A stretch of 64,000 nucleotides of DNA from Aquabacterium sp. NJ1 (GTDB lineage: Bacteria; Pseudomonadota; Gammaproteobacteria; Burkholderiales; Burkholderiaceae_C). Made by a program: the position numbers and the translations under genes. Below the pieces are notes generated by a model, which saw only the letters and a list, made by a program, of their open reading frames with translations, had not been told where the DNA came from and ran no database searches. Positions 18,775 through 28,783 of the stretch are shown here, one piece after another. How positions within the stretch are numbered: position 1 is the first letter of the stretch; every line of letters starts with the position of its first letter. The stretch spans positions 186,001-250,000 of the forward strand of contig NZ_JRKM01000001.1 in assembly GCF_000768065.1 (NCBI RefSeq), written 5' to 3'.

Positions 18775-18780
18775 TATAAT
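18775..18780 (+). promoter_or_regulatory. -10 element for the DUF465 gene
   Basis: Perfect TATAAT at 18775-18780 on the plus strand, giving a leader of about 70 bases before the GTG at 18855. The -35 region is not convincing. The same AT-rich patch read on the minus strand (ATTATAGT) could serve the divergent PP2C gene. Confidence 0.4.
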
Positions 18781-18854
18781 CGCTAATCAGTAGGATCCGG
18801 GGGGTGGCGATGCCCCGGGGCATCCCTTGTTCAAGCGCCTAATCATGGAGCTTT

Positions 18855-19070
18855 GTGGCGTCCAAGATGCAAGAAAACCTGCACTCTCCCCATCGCCAGC
18901 TCATCGAGTTGAGGATGGAGCATGCTGATCTGGACAATTTGATTGACCGTGCAGCCGAGCAGACGCCGGTGGACGAGCTGTCGTTGCGCCGCCTCAAGAA
19001 GCGTCGTTTGCTGCTGCGCGACCTGATCGCGCGGCTGGAATTGATGCTTGACCCGAAAGAGCCGGCCTGA
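18855..19070 (+). CDS. DUF465 (YdcH-like) small protein
   Basis: 71 aa from the GTG at 18855, which has GGAG at 18847-18850. An in-frame ATG at 18867 is the alternative start but has no SD. The protein is almost entirely helical and charged: RQLIELRMEHADLDNLIDRA, then LSLRRLKKRRLLLRDLIARLE. This is the two-helix coiled-coil hairpin of DUF465. Function in the family is unknown. It runs towards glnD, with 33 bp between the stops. Confidence 0.85.
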   Translation: MASKMQENLHSPHRQLIELRMEHADLDNLIDRAAEQTPVDELSLRRLKKRRLLLRDLIARLELMLDPKEPA

Positions 19071-19103
19071 ATTTCCGGCTTGGCCATCCCAGCCCGGGAG
19101 CGC

Positions 19104-21695
19104 TCAGGCGGCCAGCGCTTCAAGCAGTTCGGTTTCCAGCGTCAGCTGCAGCTTGTCCTGGCGCAAGGCGTCGCCGGTGACCAGGAAGGTGTCTTCCACC
19201 CGCTCGCCCAAGGTGCTGACTTTTGCCAGTTGGACGTTGACGTGATGGCGGGCCAAGGTGCGTGCGATCACGTAAAGCAGGCCTGAACGGTCGCTGGCCG
19301 ACACGCTCAGCAGCCAACGCTGGGCGCGCTCGTCCGGGCGCAGGCTCACGCGCGGCTTGACCGGGAAAGACTTCACACGGCGCGACAGGCGGCCCCGGCT
19401 GGGCTCATGCAGGGGCTTGTCAGACGCCACGGCCTCGGCCAACTGGTTTTCAACCAGGGCGATGAGATCACGGTAGTGCACCCCTTCGAAGGCCATGTTG
19501 TCGGCCGCCAGGATCTGGAAGGTGTCCAGCGCGTAGCCGGATTTGGAGGTGTGGATGCGCGCATCCTGGATGCTGAAGCCGGCCTTGTCGAAGTAACCGC
19601 ATATGCGGGCGAACAGATCGGGCCGATCAGGCGAGTAGACCAGCACCTGCAGGCCTTCGCCCACGGATGAGAGGCGGGCGGCCACAACCGGTTTTTCTGT
19701 CTGGACATGGCGCCACAGCATGCGGGTGTGCCAGGCAATATCCGCCGAGTCGTGCCGCGCGAAGTAGCTCATGTCCAGCGTCTTCCACAATGGCTCTTCG
19801 ATGCCGGTGGGCATGTAGTAAAGCGCCAGGGTGTGGCGGGTCTGCTGCTTGCGCGCTTCGATCTCGGCGTCCATGTGGGGCCGTGCACCGCCCAGCGCAC
19901 GCAAGGTGAGCTTGTAGAGGTCTTCCAGCAGCTTGCCCTTCCAGGCGTTCCAGACCTTGGGGCTGGTGCCGCGGATGTCGGCCACGGTCAGCAAATACAG
20001 GCCGGTGAGGGCACGCTCGTTGCCCACGCGCTTGGCAAAGGCCTGGATCACATCCGGGTCGGACAAGTCCTCCTTCTGGGCCACGCGGGACATGGTCAGG
20101 TGCTCGGCCACCAGGAACTCGATGAGTTTGGCGTCATCACCGGTGATGTTGTGGTCGCGGCAGAAGCGCCGAACCTCGGTGCCGCCCAGCACGGAGTGGT
20201 CGCCACCACGGCCCTTGGCCACGTCGTGGAAAAGGGCGGCCACGTACAGCAGCCAGGGCTTGTCCCACTCAGCGGCCAGTTGCGTGCAGAAGGGGTACTC
20301 GTGCGCGTGCTCGGGAATGAAGTAGCGGCGCACATTGCGCACCACCATCAGGATGTGCTGGTCCACCGTGTAGACGTGGAACAGGTCATGCTGCATCTGC
20401 CCGACGATGCGGCGGAACACCCACAGGTAGCGGCCCAGCACCGAGGTCTGGTTGAGCAGGCGCATGACGCGGGTCTGCCCCTGGGGCTGGCGCAGGATCG
20501 CCATGAAGGCTTCGCGGTTGACCGGGTCCTTGCGGAAGGCACCGTCCATCACGTTGCGGGCGTTGTACAGCGCGCGCAGGGTGCGGGCGGACAGGCCTTT
20601 GAGCGTGTTGTCCTGCTGCAGGGTCAGGAAGGTGGCCAGGATGGCATGCGGGTCACGCTGATACAGGTCGTCGCTGGTCACTTCCAGGAAACCGCCGCGG
20701 TCCATGAAGCGCTCGTTGATCGGGCGCATGGGGGCGTCCTGAGAGCCATGCACGCGCTCTTCGATGTTGAGGATCAGGATCTGGTTGAGCTGTGTGACCG
20801 CCTTGGCTGCCCAGTAGTAACGGCGCATCAGCGCTTCGCTGGCACGCAGTTCCGGCGTGTTGGTGTAGCCGAAGGACTCGGCCACGGCGGTCTGCAGGTC
20901 GAACACCAGGCGGTCTTCGCGGCGGCCCGCGATCTGGTGCAGGCGGGTGCGGATCAGCTTGAGCGTGCCTTCGTTGCGCTGCAGCTGGCGGGCCTCGAAC
21001 GCGGTCAGCAGGCCGTTCTTGGCCAGCTCGTGCCAGTTCTTGCCCAGGCGCGCGGCGCGGGCCAGCCACAGCACCACCTGCAGGTCGCGCAGGCCACCAG
21101 GGCTTTCCTTGCAGTTGGGCTCCAGCGAGTAGGGCGTGTCTTCGTACTTGGTGTGCCGCTGGCGCATCTCCAGCATCTTGGCGGTCACGAAGGCGGCCAC
21201 GTCCAGGTGATCGAAGGTGGAGTGCTGCAGCTCGTCAAAGCGCGCCTTGGAGCCGCAGATGAAGCGAGCTTCCAGCAAGGCCGTCTGCACGGTGACGTCG
21301 CGCTGGGCCTCTTCGCCACATTCTTCAACGCTGCGCACGCTGGAGCCGATCTCCAGGCCGATGTCCCAGCAGGCGCTGATGAAGCTCTCGACGCTGGGCG
21401 CCAGGCTCTCGTCACCGCCGATGGAGGGCGACACCGGCAGCAGCATCAGCACGTCCACATCCGAGTGGGGAAACAGCTCGCCGCGCCCGTAGCCGCCCAC
21501 GGCCACCAGGGCAGCCCCCTTGGGCAACGCATGCGCCTCCCAGATCTGGATCAGGGTGCGGTCCACCAGCTTGGCCAGCTGGGTGAGCAGCCGGCTGGCC
21601 GTGACGGTCGATGCCCGGCTTTGCTGGAACTGGGTGAGCAGCTCGGTCTTGGCGGTTTTGAACTGCGTGCGCAGCGCGGCGACGTCCAGGGGCAT
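19104..21695 (-). CDS. glnD: bifunctional uridylyltransferase/uridylyl-removing enzyme GlnD
   Basis: Central nitrogen sensor that adds UMP to PII proteins when glutamine is low and removes it when glutamine is high. About 863 aa. Nucleotidyltransferase motif [16 protein letters not shown] (67-82), HD hydrolase motif [13 protein letters not shown], and two C-terminal ACT domains (about 670-750 with [17 protein letters not shown], and 790-860 with [14 protein letters not shown]). I chose the ATG at 21695; the frame runs on into map but homologues start at MPLDVAALR. It lies 71 bp downstream of map on the same strand. Confidence 0.96.
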   Translation of the reverse strand: MPLDVAALRTQFKTAKTELLTQFQQSRASTVTASRLLTQLAKLVDRTLIQIWEAHALPKGAALVAVGGYGRGELFPHSDVDVLMLLPVSPSIGGDESLAPSVESFISACWDIGLEIGSSVRSVEECGEEAQRDVTVQTALLEARFICGSKARFDELQHSTFDHLDVAAFVTAKMLEMRQRHTKYEDTPYSLEPNCKESPGGLRDLQVVLWLARAARLGKNWHELAKNGLLTAFEARQLQRNEGTLKLIRTRLHQIAGRREDRLVFDLQTAVAESFGYTNTPELRASEALMRRYYWAAKAVTQLNQILILNIEERVHGSQDAPMRPINERFMDRGGFLEVTSDDLYQRDPHAILATFLTLQQDNTLKGLSARTLRALYNARNVMDGAFRKDPVNREAFMAILRQPQGQTRVMRLLNQTSVLGRYLWVFRRIVGQMQHDLFHVYTVDQHILMVVRNVRRYFIPEHAHEYPFCTQLAAEWDKPWLLYVAALFHDVAKGRGGDHSVLGGTEVRRFCRDHNITGDDAKLIEFLVAEHLTMSRVAQKEDLSDPDVIQAFAKRVGNERALTGLYLLTVADIRGTSPKVWNAWKGKLLEDLYKLTLRALGGARPHMDAEIEARKQQTRHTLALYYMPTGIEEPLWKTLDMSYFARHDSADIAWHTRMLWRHVQTEKPVVAARLSSVGEGLQVLVYSPDRPDLFARICGYFDKAGFSIQDARIHTSKSGYALDTFQILAADNMAFEGVHYRDLIALVENQLAEAVASDKPLHEPSRGRLSRRVKSFPVKPRVSLRPDERAQRWLLSVSASDRSGLLYVIARTLARHHVNVQLAKVSTLGERVEDTFLVTGDALRQDKLQLTLETELLEALAA

Positions 21696-21722
21696 GTTGT
21701 GTGAGGCGGTACTGCAATGACA

Positions 21723-21752
21723 AAGGCCCTGTCCAGTTTGCGGCAGGGCCTT
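21723..21752 (-). terminator. hairpin between map and glnD
   Basis: AAGGCCCTG (21723-21731) pairs with CAGGGCCTT (21744-21752), a 9-bp stem with a 12-base loop, 15 bases after the map stop. In the minus direction only a short TTTG follows. It may be a partial terminator or an attenuator that lowers glnD expression relative to map. Confidence 0.5.
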
Positions 21753-21766
21753 GCGCTGTTTGCGGG

Positions 21767-22579
21767 TCAGGTCTTGGTCGACGTGATGAAGTCGGGCAGG
21801 GGCGGGCTGCCAGCCGACAGGGTCAACACCTCGTAGCCGGTTTCGGTCACCAGCACGGTGTGCTCCCACTGGGCGGACAAGGAGCGGTCCTTGGTGACGA
21901 TGGTCCAGCCATCACCCAGCGACTTGATGTCCTTCTTGCCCGCGTTGATCATGGGCTCGATGGTGAAGATCATGCCGGGCTTGAGTTCTTCCAGCGTGCC
22001 GGGGCGGCCGTAGTGCAGCACTTGCGGCTCTTCGTGGAACTTCTCGCCGATGCCGTGGCCGCAGAATTCGCGCACCACCGAGAAGCCCTGGTTTTCGGCG
22101 AAGGTCTGGATGGCGTGGCCGATGTCGCCCAGGCGGATGCCAGGCTTGACCTTGGCGATGCCGCGCCACATGGCTTCGTAGGTGATGGCGCACAGGCGCT
22201 TGGCCGCGATGGAGCCATTGCCCACGATGAACATGCGGCTGGTGTCACCGTGCCAGCCGTTCTTGATGACGGTGATGTCCAGGTTGACGATGTCGCCATC
22301 TTTCAGCTGCTTGTCACTGGGGATACCGTGGCAGACCTGCTGGTTGATCGAGGTGCAGATGGACTTGGGGTAGGGCTTGTGGCCGCCCGGGGCATAGTTC
22401 AGCGGGGCGGGCACGCAACCCTGCTCGTTGACCATGTAGTCATGGCAGAGCTTGTCCAGCTCTTCGGTGGTGACACCGGGTTTGACGAAGGGGGTGATGT
22501 AGTCCAGCACCTCGGACGCCAATCGACCGGCCAGACGCATGGCGTCGATGTCGGCGCCTGTTTTGATGGTGATGCTCAT
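21767..22579 (-). CDS. map: methionine aminopeptidase, type I
   Basis: Removes the N-terminal methionine from new proteins. 270 aa, usual size. The metal-ligand motifs are all present: [19 protein letters not shown] (two Asp), [18 protein letters not shown] (His), MIFTIEPMI (Glu) and [10 protein letters not shown] (Glu). Short type Ia form without an N-terminal extension. In many proteobacteria map lies upstream of glnD, as here. Divergent from purL. Confidence 0.97.
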   Translation of the reverse strand: MSITIKTGADIDAMRLAGRLASEVLDYITPFVKPGVTTEELDKLCHDYMVNEQGCVPAPLNYAPGGHKPYPKSICTSINQQVCHGIPSDKQLKDGDIVNLDITVIKNGWHGDTSRMFIVGNGSIAAKRLCAITYEAMWRGIAKVKPGIRLGDIGHAIQTFAENQGFSVVREFCGHGIGEKFHEEPQVLHYGRPGTLEELKPGMIFTIEPMINAGKKDIKSLGDGWTIVTKDRSLSAQWEHTVLVTETGYEVLTLSAGSPPLPDFITSTKT

Positions 22580-22768
22580 GGACGCGAATTATCCGTATTT
22601 CGCGCGTGCTATGACGCAGGCAGGGGCATGAGAAAGGCATTGAATTTCAGGCGCGGGAGGCCCGAGCCCGGTAAAATGCGCGTTTTTCCTCACGACAAGC
22701 CCACCCGCGCACCTCGCGGGTGTAGCAAAAAGGCCCACCCCGCCGTGACCGAACGCACCCCCCAAGCG

Positions 22769-25700
22769 ATGTCCAACCTGATGCACTTCGAGGGCGGCAA
22801 CGCCCTGGCTCCCCACCAAGTCCAGGCTCTGCTGCCCAAGCTGCAGGCCATCAACCCTCGCATCAGTGGCGTGCATGCCCGCTTTGTGCACTGGGTGGCC
22901 CTGGACCAGGCCCTGCCGCAAGGTGAGCTGGACAAGCTGTCGGCGCTGCTGACGTATGGCGATGCCTACGAAGGCCCGTCTGACGGCGACCTGATCGTGG
23001 TGGCGCCTCGCCTGGGCACCGTGTCGCCCTGGGCCTCCAAGGCCACGGACATCGCGCACAACTGCGGCCTGGGCATCCGCCGCGTCGAGCGCGTGACCGA
23101 ATTCCGCATCACGGTCAAGGCCGGCGTGATCGGCGCCTTGATGGGCGGCGCCAAGGGCCTGGCCGTGCAGGACCTGAAAGCCTGCGCCGCGCTGCTGCAC
23201 GACCGCATGACCGAGAGCGTGCTGCTGGCCCGTGACGAAGCCCGCCACCTGTTCGACGAGCAACAAGGCGCACCCATGGCCCACGTGGACGTGCTGGGCG
23301 AGGGCCGCAAGGCGCTGGAAGCCGCCAACGTGACCTTCGGCCTGGCCTTGTCGGATGATGAAATCGACTACCTGGTCAGCGCCTTCAAGGGGCTGAAGCG
23401 CAACCCGACGGACGTCGAGCTGATGATGTTCGCGCAGGCCAACAGCGAGCACTGCCGGCACAAAATTTTCAACGCGCAGTTCACCATTGATGGCCAGGCA
23501 CAGGACCTGTCCATGTTCGGCATGATCCGCAACACGGAAAAGCTGAACCCGCAACACACCGTGGTGGCCTACAGCGACAACGCCTCGGTGATGGAAGGCC
23601 ACCAGATCGAGCGCTGGATGCCAGCCGGCTACACCAACGCCCCGCAGTACCAGGCCCGCGAAGAGCTGGCCCATGTGCTGATGAAGGTGGAGACCCACAA
23701 CCACCCGACCGCGATTTCGCCTTACCCTGGCGCGTCGACGGGTGCGGGTGGCGAGATCCGTGACGAAGGCGCCACGGGCCGTGGTTCGCGCCCCAAGTCG
23801 GGCCTGACCGGCTTCTCGGTATCCAACCTGAACCTGCCTGGCACCAACGAGCCCTGGGAAGCCGTGAAGTTCGGCAAGCCCGAGCACATCGCCAGCCCGC
23901 TGCAGATCATGATCGAAGGCCCGCTGGGTGGCGCCGCGTTCAACAACGAATTCGGCCGCGCCAACCTGGGCGGCTACTTCCGCGTGTTCGAGCAGTCAGT
24001 GGGCGAGGGCGCTGCAGCGATTCGCCGCGGTTACCACAAGCCCATCATGATCGCGGGTGGCATCGGCACCATCAGCAGCGAACAGACGAAGAAGATCCAG
24101 TTCGCCGCTGGCACGCTGTTGATCCAGCTGGGCGGCCCCGGCATGCGCATCGGCATGGCGGGTGCGGCGGCGTCGTCTATGGCGGCAGGTACCAACTCCG
24201 CGGCACTGGATTTCGATTCCGTGCAGCGCGGCAACCCCGAGATCGAGCGCCGTGCGCAGGAAGTCATCAACCACTGCTGGGGGCTGGGCGCCAACAACCC
24301 CATCCTGGCCATCCATGACGTGGGCGCGGGCGGCATCTCCAACGCCTTCCCGGAACTGGTGGACGGCGCCGGCAAGGGCGCCCGCTTCGATCTGAGCAAA
24401 GTGCCACTGGAAGAAACCGGCATGGCCCCCAAGGAAATCTGGTGCAACGAAAGCCAGGAGCGTTACGTGCTGGCCATTGCGCCGGAGTCGCTGCCCATCT
24501 TCACCGAGATGGCCAACCGCGAGCGTTGCCCGTTTGGCGTGATCGGCGTGGCCACCGAGGCCTGTGAGCTGATCCTCGAAGACAGCACCAAGCCTGGCTC
24601 TGACAAGCCGGTCGACATGCCCATGGAAGTGCTGCTGGGCAAGCCGCCCAAGATGCACCGCGACGTCAAGCGCGTGGTGTGGGATGGCGGCCAGCTGGAC
24701 CTGACCGGCGTGGCGCTGGACAAGGTCGCCTTCGACGTGCTGCGTCACCCCACTGTGGCCAGCAAGCGCTTTTTGATCACCATCGGTGACCGCACCGTGG
24801 GTGGCCTGAACTCGCGCGACCAGATGGTCGGCCCCTGGCAGGTGCCCGTGGCCGACGTGGCCGTGACCCTGGCGGACTTCAAGGGTTTTGCTGGTGAAGC
24901 CATGGCCATGGGCGAGCGCACGCCGCTGGCCTCGGTGAACGCGCCCGCATCCGGCCGCATGGCCGTGGCCGAGTCCATCACCAACTTGCTGGCCGCGCCG
25001 ATCGAGCTGAGCAAGGTGAAGCTGTCTGCCAACTGGATGGCTGCTTGCGGTGAAGCCGGTGAAGACGCCGCCTTGTACGACACGGTCAAGGCCGTGGGCA
25101 TGGACCTGTGCCCGGCGCTGGGCGTGTCCATCCCAGTGGGCAAGGACTCGCTGTCCATGCGTACAAAATGGGCCGACAAGGGCGAGAGCAAGTCGGTGAC
25201 CGCGCCTGTGTCCCTGATCGTGACGGCCTTCGCGTCGATCGACGACGTTCGCCCCACGCTGACCCCGCAACTGATCACCGCCGAGAACGGCCAGCCGCTG
25301 GACACCAGCCTGATCCTGATCGACCTGGGCGAGGGCAAGAAGCGCATGGCCGGCTCGATGCTGGCGCAGGTGCTGGGCCAGTTCGGCAACAAGGTACCTG
25401 ACTGCGACAACCCCGAGATGCTCAAGGCCACCGTGGCCGCCGTGAACGCACTGCGCGCCCAAGGCAAGCTGCTGGCTTATCACGACCGTGGTGACGGCGG
25501 CCTGTGGGCCACCGTGTGTGAGATGGCCTTTGCCGGCCACACCGGTGTGAGCCTCAATGTGGACATGCTGGTCACCGAAGGCGACGGCATCACCGACAGC
25601 CGCGCTGACACCGGCGACTCCAAGAACTGGGCTGGCCAGGTGGGCGAGCGTCGCAACGAACTGACGCTCAAGGCCTTGTTCAACGAAGAGCTGGGCGTGG

Positions 25701-26803
25701 TGCTGCAAGTGCGCACGGCTGACCGCGATGCCGTGATTCAGACCTTGCGCGAGCACGGCCTGAGCAAGCACAGCCACGTGATCGGCAAGCCCATCCTGAC
25801 GGGCGCTGCCAAGGACGAGGTGCAGGTCTGGCGCGATGCCAAGCCCGTGTTCAGCGCCCCGCTGGAACAGCTGCACAAGACCTGGGATGACGTGAGCTGG
25901 CGCATTGCCCAGCTGCGCGACAACCCCGTCTGCGCCAACAGCGAGCACGCTGCCATCGGCCTGCCCACCGACCCCGGCATGCACGTGCACCTGAGCTTCG
26001 ACCCGCTGGACAACGTCGCCGCGCCCTTCATCAACAAGGCCCGCCCCAAGGTCGCGATCCTGCGTGAGCAGGGTGTGAACTCGCATGTGGAGATGTCGTA
26101 CGCCGTGGCGCAAGGCGGCTTCGACACGTTTGACGTGCACATGAGCGACCTGCAGAACGGCCGTGCTCGCCTGGACCAGTTCCAGGGCTTCATCGCCTGC
26201 GGCGGTTTCAGCTACGGCGACACGCTGGGCGCCGGCGAAGGCTGGGCCCGCTCGATCATGTTCAACCCCAAGCTGGCCGAGCAGTTCGCCGCCTTCTTCG
26301 GCCGCAACGACACCTTCGCACTGGGCGTGTGCAATGGCTGCCAGATGCTGGCCGCGCTGAGCCCCATCATCCCGGGCGCGCAGGACTGGCCCAAGTTCAC
26401 GCACAACCAGAGCACCCGCTTTGAAGCCCGCCTGAGCCTGGTCGAAGTACTGGAAAGCCCCTCGATCTTCTTCGAAGGCATGGCCGGCAGCCGCATGCCG
26501 ATCGCCGTGTCGCACGGTGAAGGCTTTGCCAACTTCTCGCAGCGCGGCAACGCGGCCAAGGTGCACAAGGCCATGCGCTTTGTGGACAACACCGGCGCGG
26601 CCACCGAGGTCTACCCGTTCAACCCGAACGGCTCGCCCGGCGGCCTGACCAGCGTGACCACGGCAGACGGCCGCTTCACGGCCATGATGCCGCACCCCGA
26701 GCGCGTGTTCCGCAACATCCAGATGAGCTGGACCAGCGGTGACAAGAGCGATGCGAGCCCCTGGCTTCGCATGTTCCGCAACGCGCGCAAGTGGGTGGGT
26801 TGA
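22769..26803 (+). CDS. purL: phosphoribosylformylglycinamidine synthase, large single-chain form
   Basis: Fourth step of purine synthesis: FGAR to FGAM using ATP and glutamine. About 1344 aa in one chain, the gammaproteobacterial/betaproteobacterial type. N-terminal domain, two AIRS-like ATP-binding halves ([30 protein letters not shown]), and a C-terminal class I glutamine amidotransferase with nucleophile Cys in GVCNGCQML and His-Glu in MPHPERVF. Start uncertain: the ATG at 22769 and GTG at 22745 are both possible, and neither has a good SD. A -10-like TAAAAT lies at 22672. The frame open further upstream is antisense to map and not coding. Confidence 0.97.
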   Translation: MSNLMHFEGGNALAPHQVQALLPKLQAINPRISGVHARFVHWVALDQALPQGELDKLSALLTYGDAYEGPSDGDLIVVAPRLGTVSPWASKATDIAHNCGLGIRRVERVTEFRITVKAGVIGALMGGAKGLAVQDLKACAALLHDRMTESVLLARDEARHLFDEQQGAPMAHVDVLGEGRKALEAANVTFGLALSDDEIDYLVSAFKGLKRNPTDVELMMFAQANSEHCRHKIFNAQFTIDGQAQDLSMFGMIRNTEKLNPQHTVVAYSDNASVMEGHQIERWMPAGYTNAPQYQAREELAHVLMKVETHNHPTAISPYPGASTGAGGEIRDEGATGRGSRPKSGLTGFSVSNLNLPGTNEPWEAVKFGKPEHIASPLQIMIEGPLGGAAFNNEFGRANLGGYFRVFEQSVGEGAAAIRRGYHKPIMIAGGIGTISSEQTKKIQFAAGTLLIQLGGPGMRIGMAGAAASSMAAGTNSAALDFDSVQRGNPEIERRAQEVINHCWGLGANNPILAIHDVGAGGISNAFPELVDGAGKGARFDLSKVPLEETGMAPKEIWCNESQERYVLAIAPESLPIFTEMANRERCPFGVIGVATEACELILEDSTKPGSDKPVDMPMEVLLGKPPKMHRDVKRVVWDGGQLDLTGVALDKVAFDVLRHPTVASKRFLITIGDRTVGGLNSRDQMVGPWQVPVADVAVTLADFKGFAGEAMAMGERTPLASVNAPASGRMAVAESITNLLAAPIELSKVKLSANWMAACGEAGEDAALYDTVKAVGMDLCPALGVSIPVGKDSLSMRTKWADKGESKSVTAPVSLIVTAFASIDDVRPTLTPQLITAENGQPLDTSLILIDLGEGKKRMAGSMLAQVLGQFGNKVPDCDNPEMLKATVAAVNALRAQGKLLAYHDRGDGGLWATVCEMAFAGHTGVSLNVDMLVTEGDGITDSRADTGDSKNWAGQVGERRNELTLKALFNEELGVVLQVRTADRDAVIQTLREHGLSKHSHVIGKPILTGAAKDEVQVWRDAKPVFSAPLEQLHKTWDDVSWRIAQLRDNPVCANSEHAAIGLPTDPGMHVHLSFDPLDNVAAPFINKARPKVAILREQGVNSHVEMSYAVAQGGFDTFDVHMSDLQNGRARLDQFQGFIACGGFSYGDTLGAGEGWARSIMFNPKLAEQFAAFFGRNDTFALGVCNGCQMLAALSPIIPGAQDWPKFTHNQSTRFEARLSLVEVLESPSIFFEGMAGSRMPIAVSHGEGFANFSQRGNAAKVHKAMRFVDNTGAATEVYPFNPNGSPGGLTSVTTADGRFTAMMPHPERVFRNIQMSWTSGDKSDASPWLRMFRNARKWVG

Positions 26804-26837
26804 TCACCTGTGCCAGCAAGGTGCTGGGTGAATGTGC

Positions 26838-26862
26838 AAGGGGCCTTTCGGGGCCCCTTTTT
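26838..26862 (+). terminator. Rho-independent terminator after purL
   Basis: AAGGGGCC (26838-26845), loop TTTCGG, GGCCCCTT (26852-26859), then TTT. It lies 34 bases after the purL stop. Confidence 0.85.
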
Positions 26863-26898
26863 CATGACGCTCTCCCAGCGGGAAGGCCGGCGGCGTTG

Positions 26899-27150
26899 TC
26901 AGGTGCCAGGAAAAGCCTCTTGCTCAAATGCCATCTCACGGACAAGCACCGCATGCTGCGGGAACTTGCCCAGCAGCACGGCGCGGTCATCCAGCGAGAA
27001 GTCCTCAAAGTCGAACCCGGGTGCCACAGTGCAGCCGATCAGGCTGAAGCTCCCTGCCATCTCACAGCGCAAGACGAACCAACTGTCGCCCGGGATCACC
27101 AGAGAGAACAGCTCAACACTGTCCAGATCGCGCCCTATTGATGCGGCCTC
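26899..27150 (-). pseudogene. remnant of a DUF985 (cupin_5) protein, C-terminal part only
   Basis: The minus strand from about 27135 down to 26899 reads VIPGDSWFVLRCEMAGSFSL, then IGCTVAPGFDFEDF, then DDRAVLLGKFPQHA. This closely matches the C-terminal cupin half of DUF985 proteins, including the hallmark GCTVAPGFDF. The N-terminal half is missing: upstream of about 27150 the frame stays open but no longer resembles the family, and a transposase fragment occupies that DNA. No start codon with an SD is seen. I read this as the decayed 3' end of a gene cut by an insertion or deletion. The boundary is approximate. Confidence 0.65.
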
Positions 27151-27188
27151 ATAAAGCCTGAACCCAATGCGAGATTTGGTGTCGAAGA

Positions 27189-27326
27189 GCCAAAGACAAA
27201 GAAGACGCCCGCTATCAAAAATTGGAGCAACTGCACGAGAGGCGCAAGCAAGTCGTGCGGTTGCATAAGAAGGCCCAAGGGATCATGACGATCGTCGAGA
27301 TGGCGGGACTGAGTTACCTGGCGTGA
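27189..27326 (+). mobile_element. IS630-type transposase remnant (N-terminal fragment)
   Basis: The plus strand encodes AKDKEDARYQKLEQLHERRK, then QVVRLHKKAQGIMTIVEMAG, then LSYLA and a stop at 27324. This matches the N-terminal helix-turn-helix start of IS630-family transposases, where the equivalent of LSYLA normally continues LSYPAV and on. A stop in place of that continuation, no start codon with an SD, and no DDE domain show it is a dead fragment. No terminal inverted repeats were recognised. It directly abuts the cupin remnant. Confidence 0.6.
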
Positions 27327-27330
27327 TCGG

Positions 27331-28245
27331 TCATTGTCGGCTTTGCAACATCATGGCATTGGCCTCGGGCTGCTTCATATAGCGCTTGATCAGGCGCAAG
27401 ATGGTGCCGTCGCGACGCATGTTGTCGAGCAGCGCCTGCCATTTTCGAGCCTCGGCTTCGGTGAAGCTTTGTTTGCTAAGCCCAAGACCGCGGGGGCTGG
27501 CGGCGCTGGGACCACCCCAGTCAAGAATCGTTACCTGATCGACCATGCCGTTCCTTGTTAGCGCGGAAAGATAGTTCAATGGGGTGGCGATCATTGCGGA
27601 AATGCGCCCGGCTTTCAACATGCGGAAGAGTTGATCGGATCTCACCACCTCGTCCACACGCCCGTTTGCAGCGAGCTTCTTCAGCATGGCGTCGTACTCC
27701 AGTCCGTACTTGTAGCCACGCACCACCCCAATTCGCAAGGCGTTGCCAGGCTTGTCAAAGTCCTGAAGTGCAGCGAGTCTGTTGGCATCGGACTTACGCA
27801 CCAACAGGTAGTTTCGCAGTTGCAGGTAGTCAAGCACCCACAGCGTCTTCTCGCGTTCAGGTGTACGCAAGACGGTCGTCGTCATGTCGAGATGACCGGC
27901 TTCGAATTCATTCCAGATTCGCACCCTGGGCATGACTATCGTTTCAAATCGGCAGCCGCTACGGGCCCGAATTTCATCGAAAAGGTCTTTCTCCAGCCCC
28001 TTGCCGGCCTCGAACAGCACAGGTGATTCAAAAAACGCATAGCGAATTGGGCGATCCGGGCAGCGGATGGCATCATCGGCCGCTTTCGCTGCACTCACCG
28101 GCCCGACCAGCGTCAGACTGAGCGTAACGAGCAGCACCAACATCACCCGACAAAACCAGGGCACCGCTTCGCCACGAGAGGTCGGGCGATTCGCTTCGCC
28201 CATTCTCGTGACCACTTGCGCTTCGGTGACTCGATGTTTCTTCAT
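27331..28245 (-). CDS. periplasmic substrate-binding protein (SBP_bac_3-like), orphan
   Basis: 304 aa. A long basic N-terminus is followed by a hydrophobic signal segment (about 34-50, VMLVLLVTLSLTLVGPV) and a likely cleavage after VSAAKA. The rest resembles the two-lobed family 3 solute-binding fold: IRYAFFESPVLF at the start of lobe 1, MTTTVLRTPEREKTLWVLDY, and LRIGVVRGYKYG in the second lobe. No permease or ATPase gene is nearby, so it may be a sensor or a stray. Its base composition looks less GC-rich than that of neighbouring genes, and it lies beside a transposase remnant. Both suggest acquired DNA. Start uncertain: no strong SD at 28245, with an alternative ATG at 28203. Confidence 0.7.
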   Translation of the reverse strand: MKKHRVTEAQVVTRMGEANRPTSRGEAVPWFCRVMLVLLVTLSLTLVGPVSAAKAADDAIRCPDRPIRYAFFESPVLFEAGKGLEKDLFDEIRARSGCRFETIVMPRVRIWNEFEAGHLDMTTTVLRTPEREKTLWVLDYLQLRNYLLVRKSDANRLAALQDFDKPGNALRIGVVRGYKYGLEYDAMLKKLAANGRVDEVVRSDQLFRMLKAGRISAMIATPLNYLSALTRNGMVDQVTILDWGGPSAASPRGLGLSKQSFTEAEARKWQALLDNMRRDGTILRLIKRYMKQPEANAMMLQSRQ

Positions 28246-28285
28246 GGTGACTAGGGAGATGGGGAAAGAAAGTTAACTGCCGTGC

Positions 28286-28757
28286 TCAGATATGCCGCTG
28301 TCGACGAGCCCATGGATCCGAGCGGTGCATGCGCTCCAAATGTGCCGATGCGCCTCTCCGGCCGTTGTGGCCAATCGTGCCGACTAGGCTGCACTGTTCG
28401 TCTTCGAGCATCAGCACGTTCAACTCGTCGCCTGGGCTGAAGCCGCACTTCGCACAACGTTCGGAGGCAAGGCCGGATCAACAGCTTGTGAACATGCATG
28501 GCGCAGCAGGAAGTAAATGCCGGGCTGGCGATCTCTTTTGATGTCCGAGTGTCGCAGGGAATGTCCTTGTCGTACCAGGCCTCAAACCATGGGTGTTCAG
28601 GCAGCGCAGCAGACCTGCTTTGAAAAGCCCGCAAATGGGTGGGTGAAAAGTTGCGTTTGGCCAGGTTCATGCGCCCCAGCGGGGGAATACACCACAGCTG
28701 ATCGCATGGCGCGCAACGGACAATATCCAGGCTTTCCGTGCGTGCTCGCGTTCGCAC
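28286..28757 (-). pseudogene. possible frameshifted gene of unknown function
   Basis: Two coherent-looking minus-strand segments lie in different frames. The upstream one (from 28757) includes CAPCDQLWCIPP and FSPTHLRAFQS. The downstream one (28477 to 28286) includes ERCAKCGFSPGDELNVLML, then EDEQCSLVGTIGHNGR, ending at TGA 28288-28286. Both have Cys-x2-Cys pairs, and the second reads like a folded domain. A frameshift or small deletion near 28480-28520 would separate them. I recognise no family. The 538-bp stretch between the binding-protein gene and the DUF898 gene otherwise shows nothing. Confidence 0.3.
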
Positions 28758-28783
28758 CCGTTTTGCGTCAGTCAGTCAACAAG

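Noticed and set aside
19707-21704. 665-codon open frame on the plus strand
   Set aside because: Antisense to glnD. Its His/Gln/Gly-rich content is what a GC-rich gene gives on the opposite strand, and it matches no family I know.
21701-22768. Long N-terminal extension of purL (356 codons)
   Set aside because: It is antisense to map, and PurL homologues begin near [13 protein letters not shown].
23996-26695. 899-codon open frame on the minus strand
   Set aside because: Antisense to purL, with the same artefactual composition.
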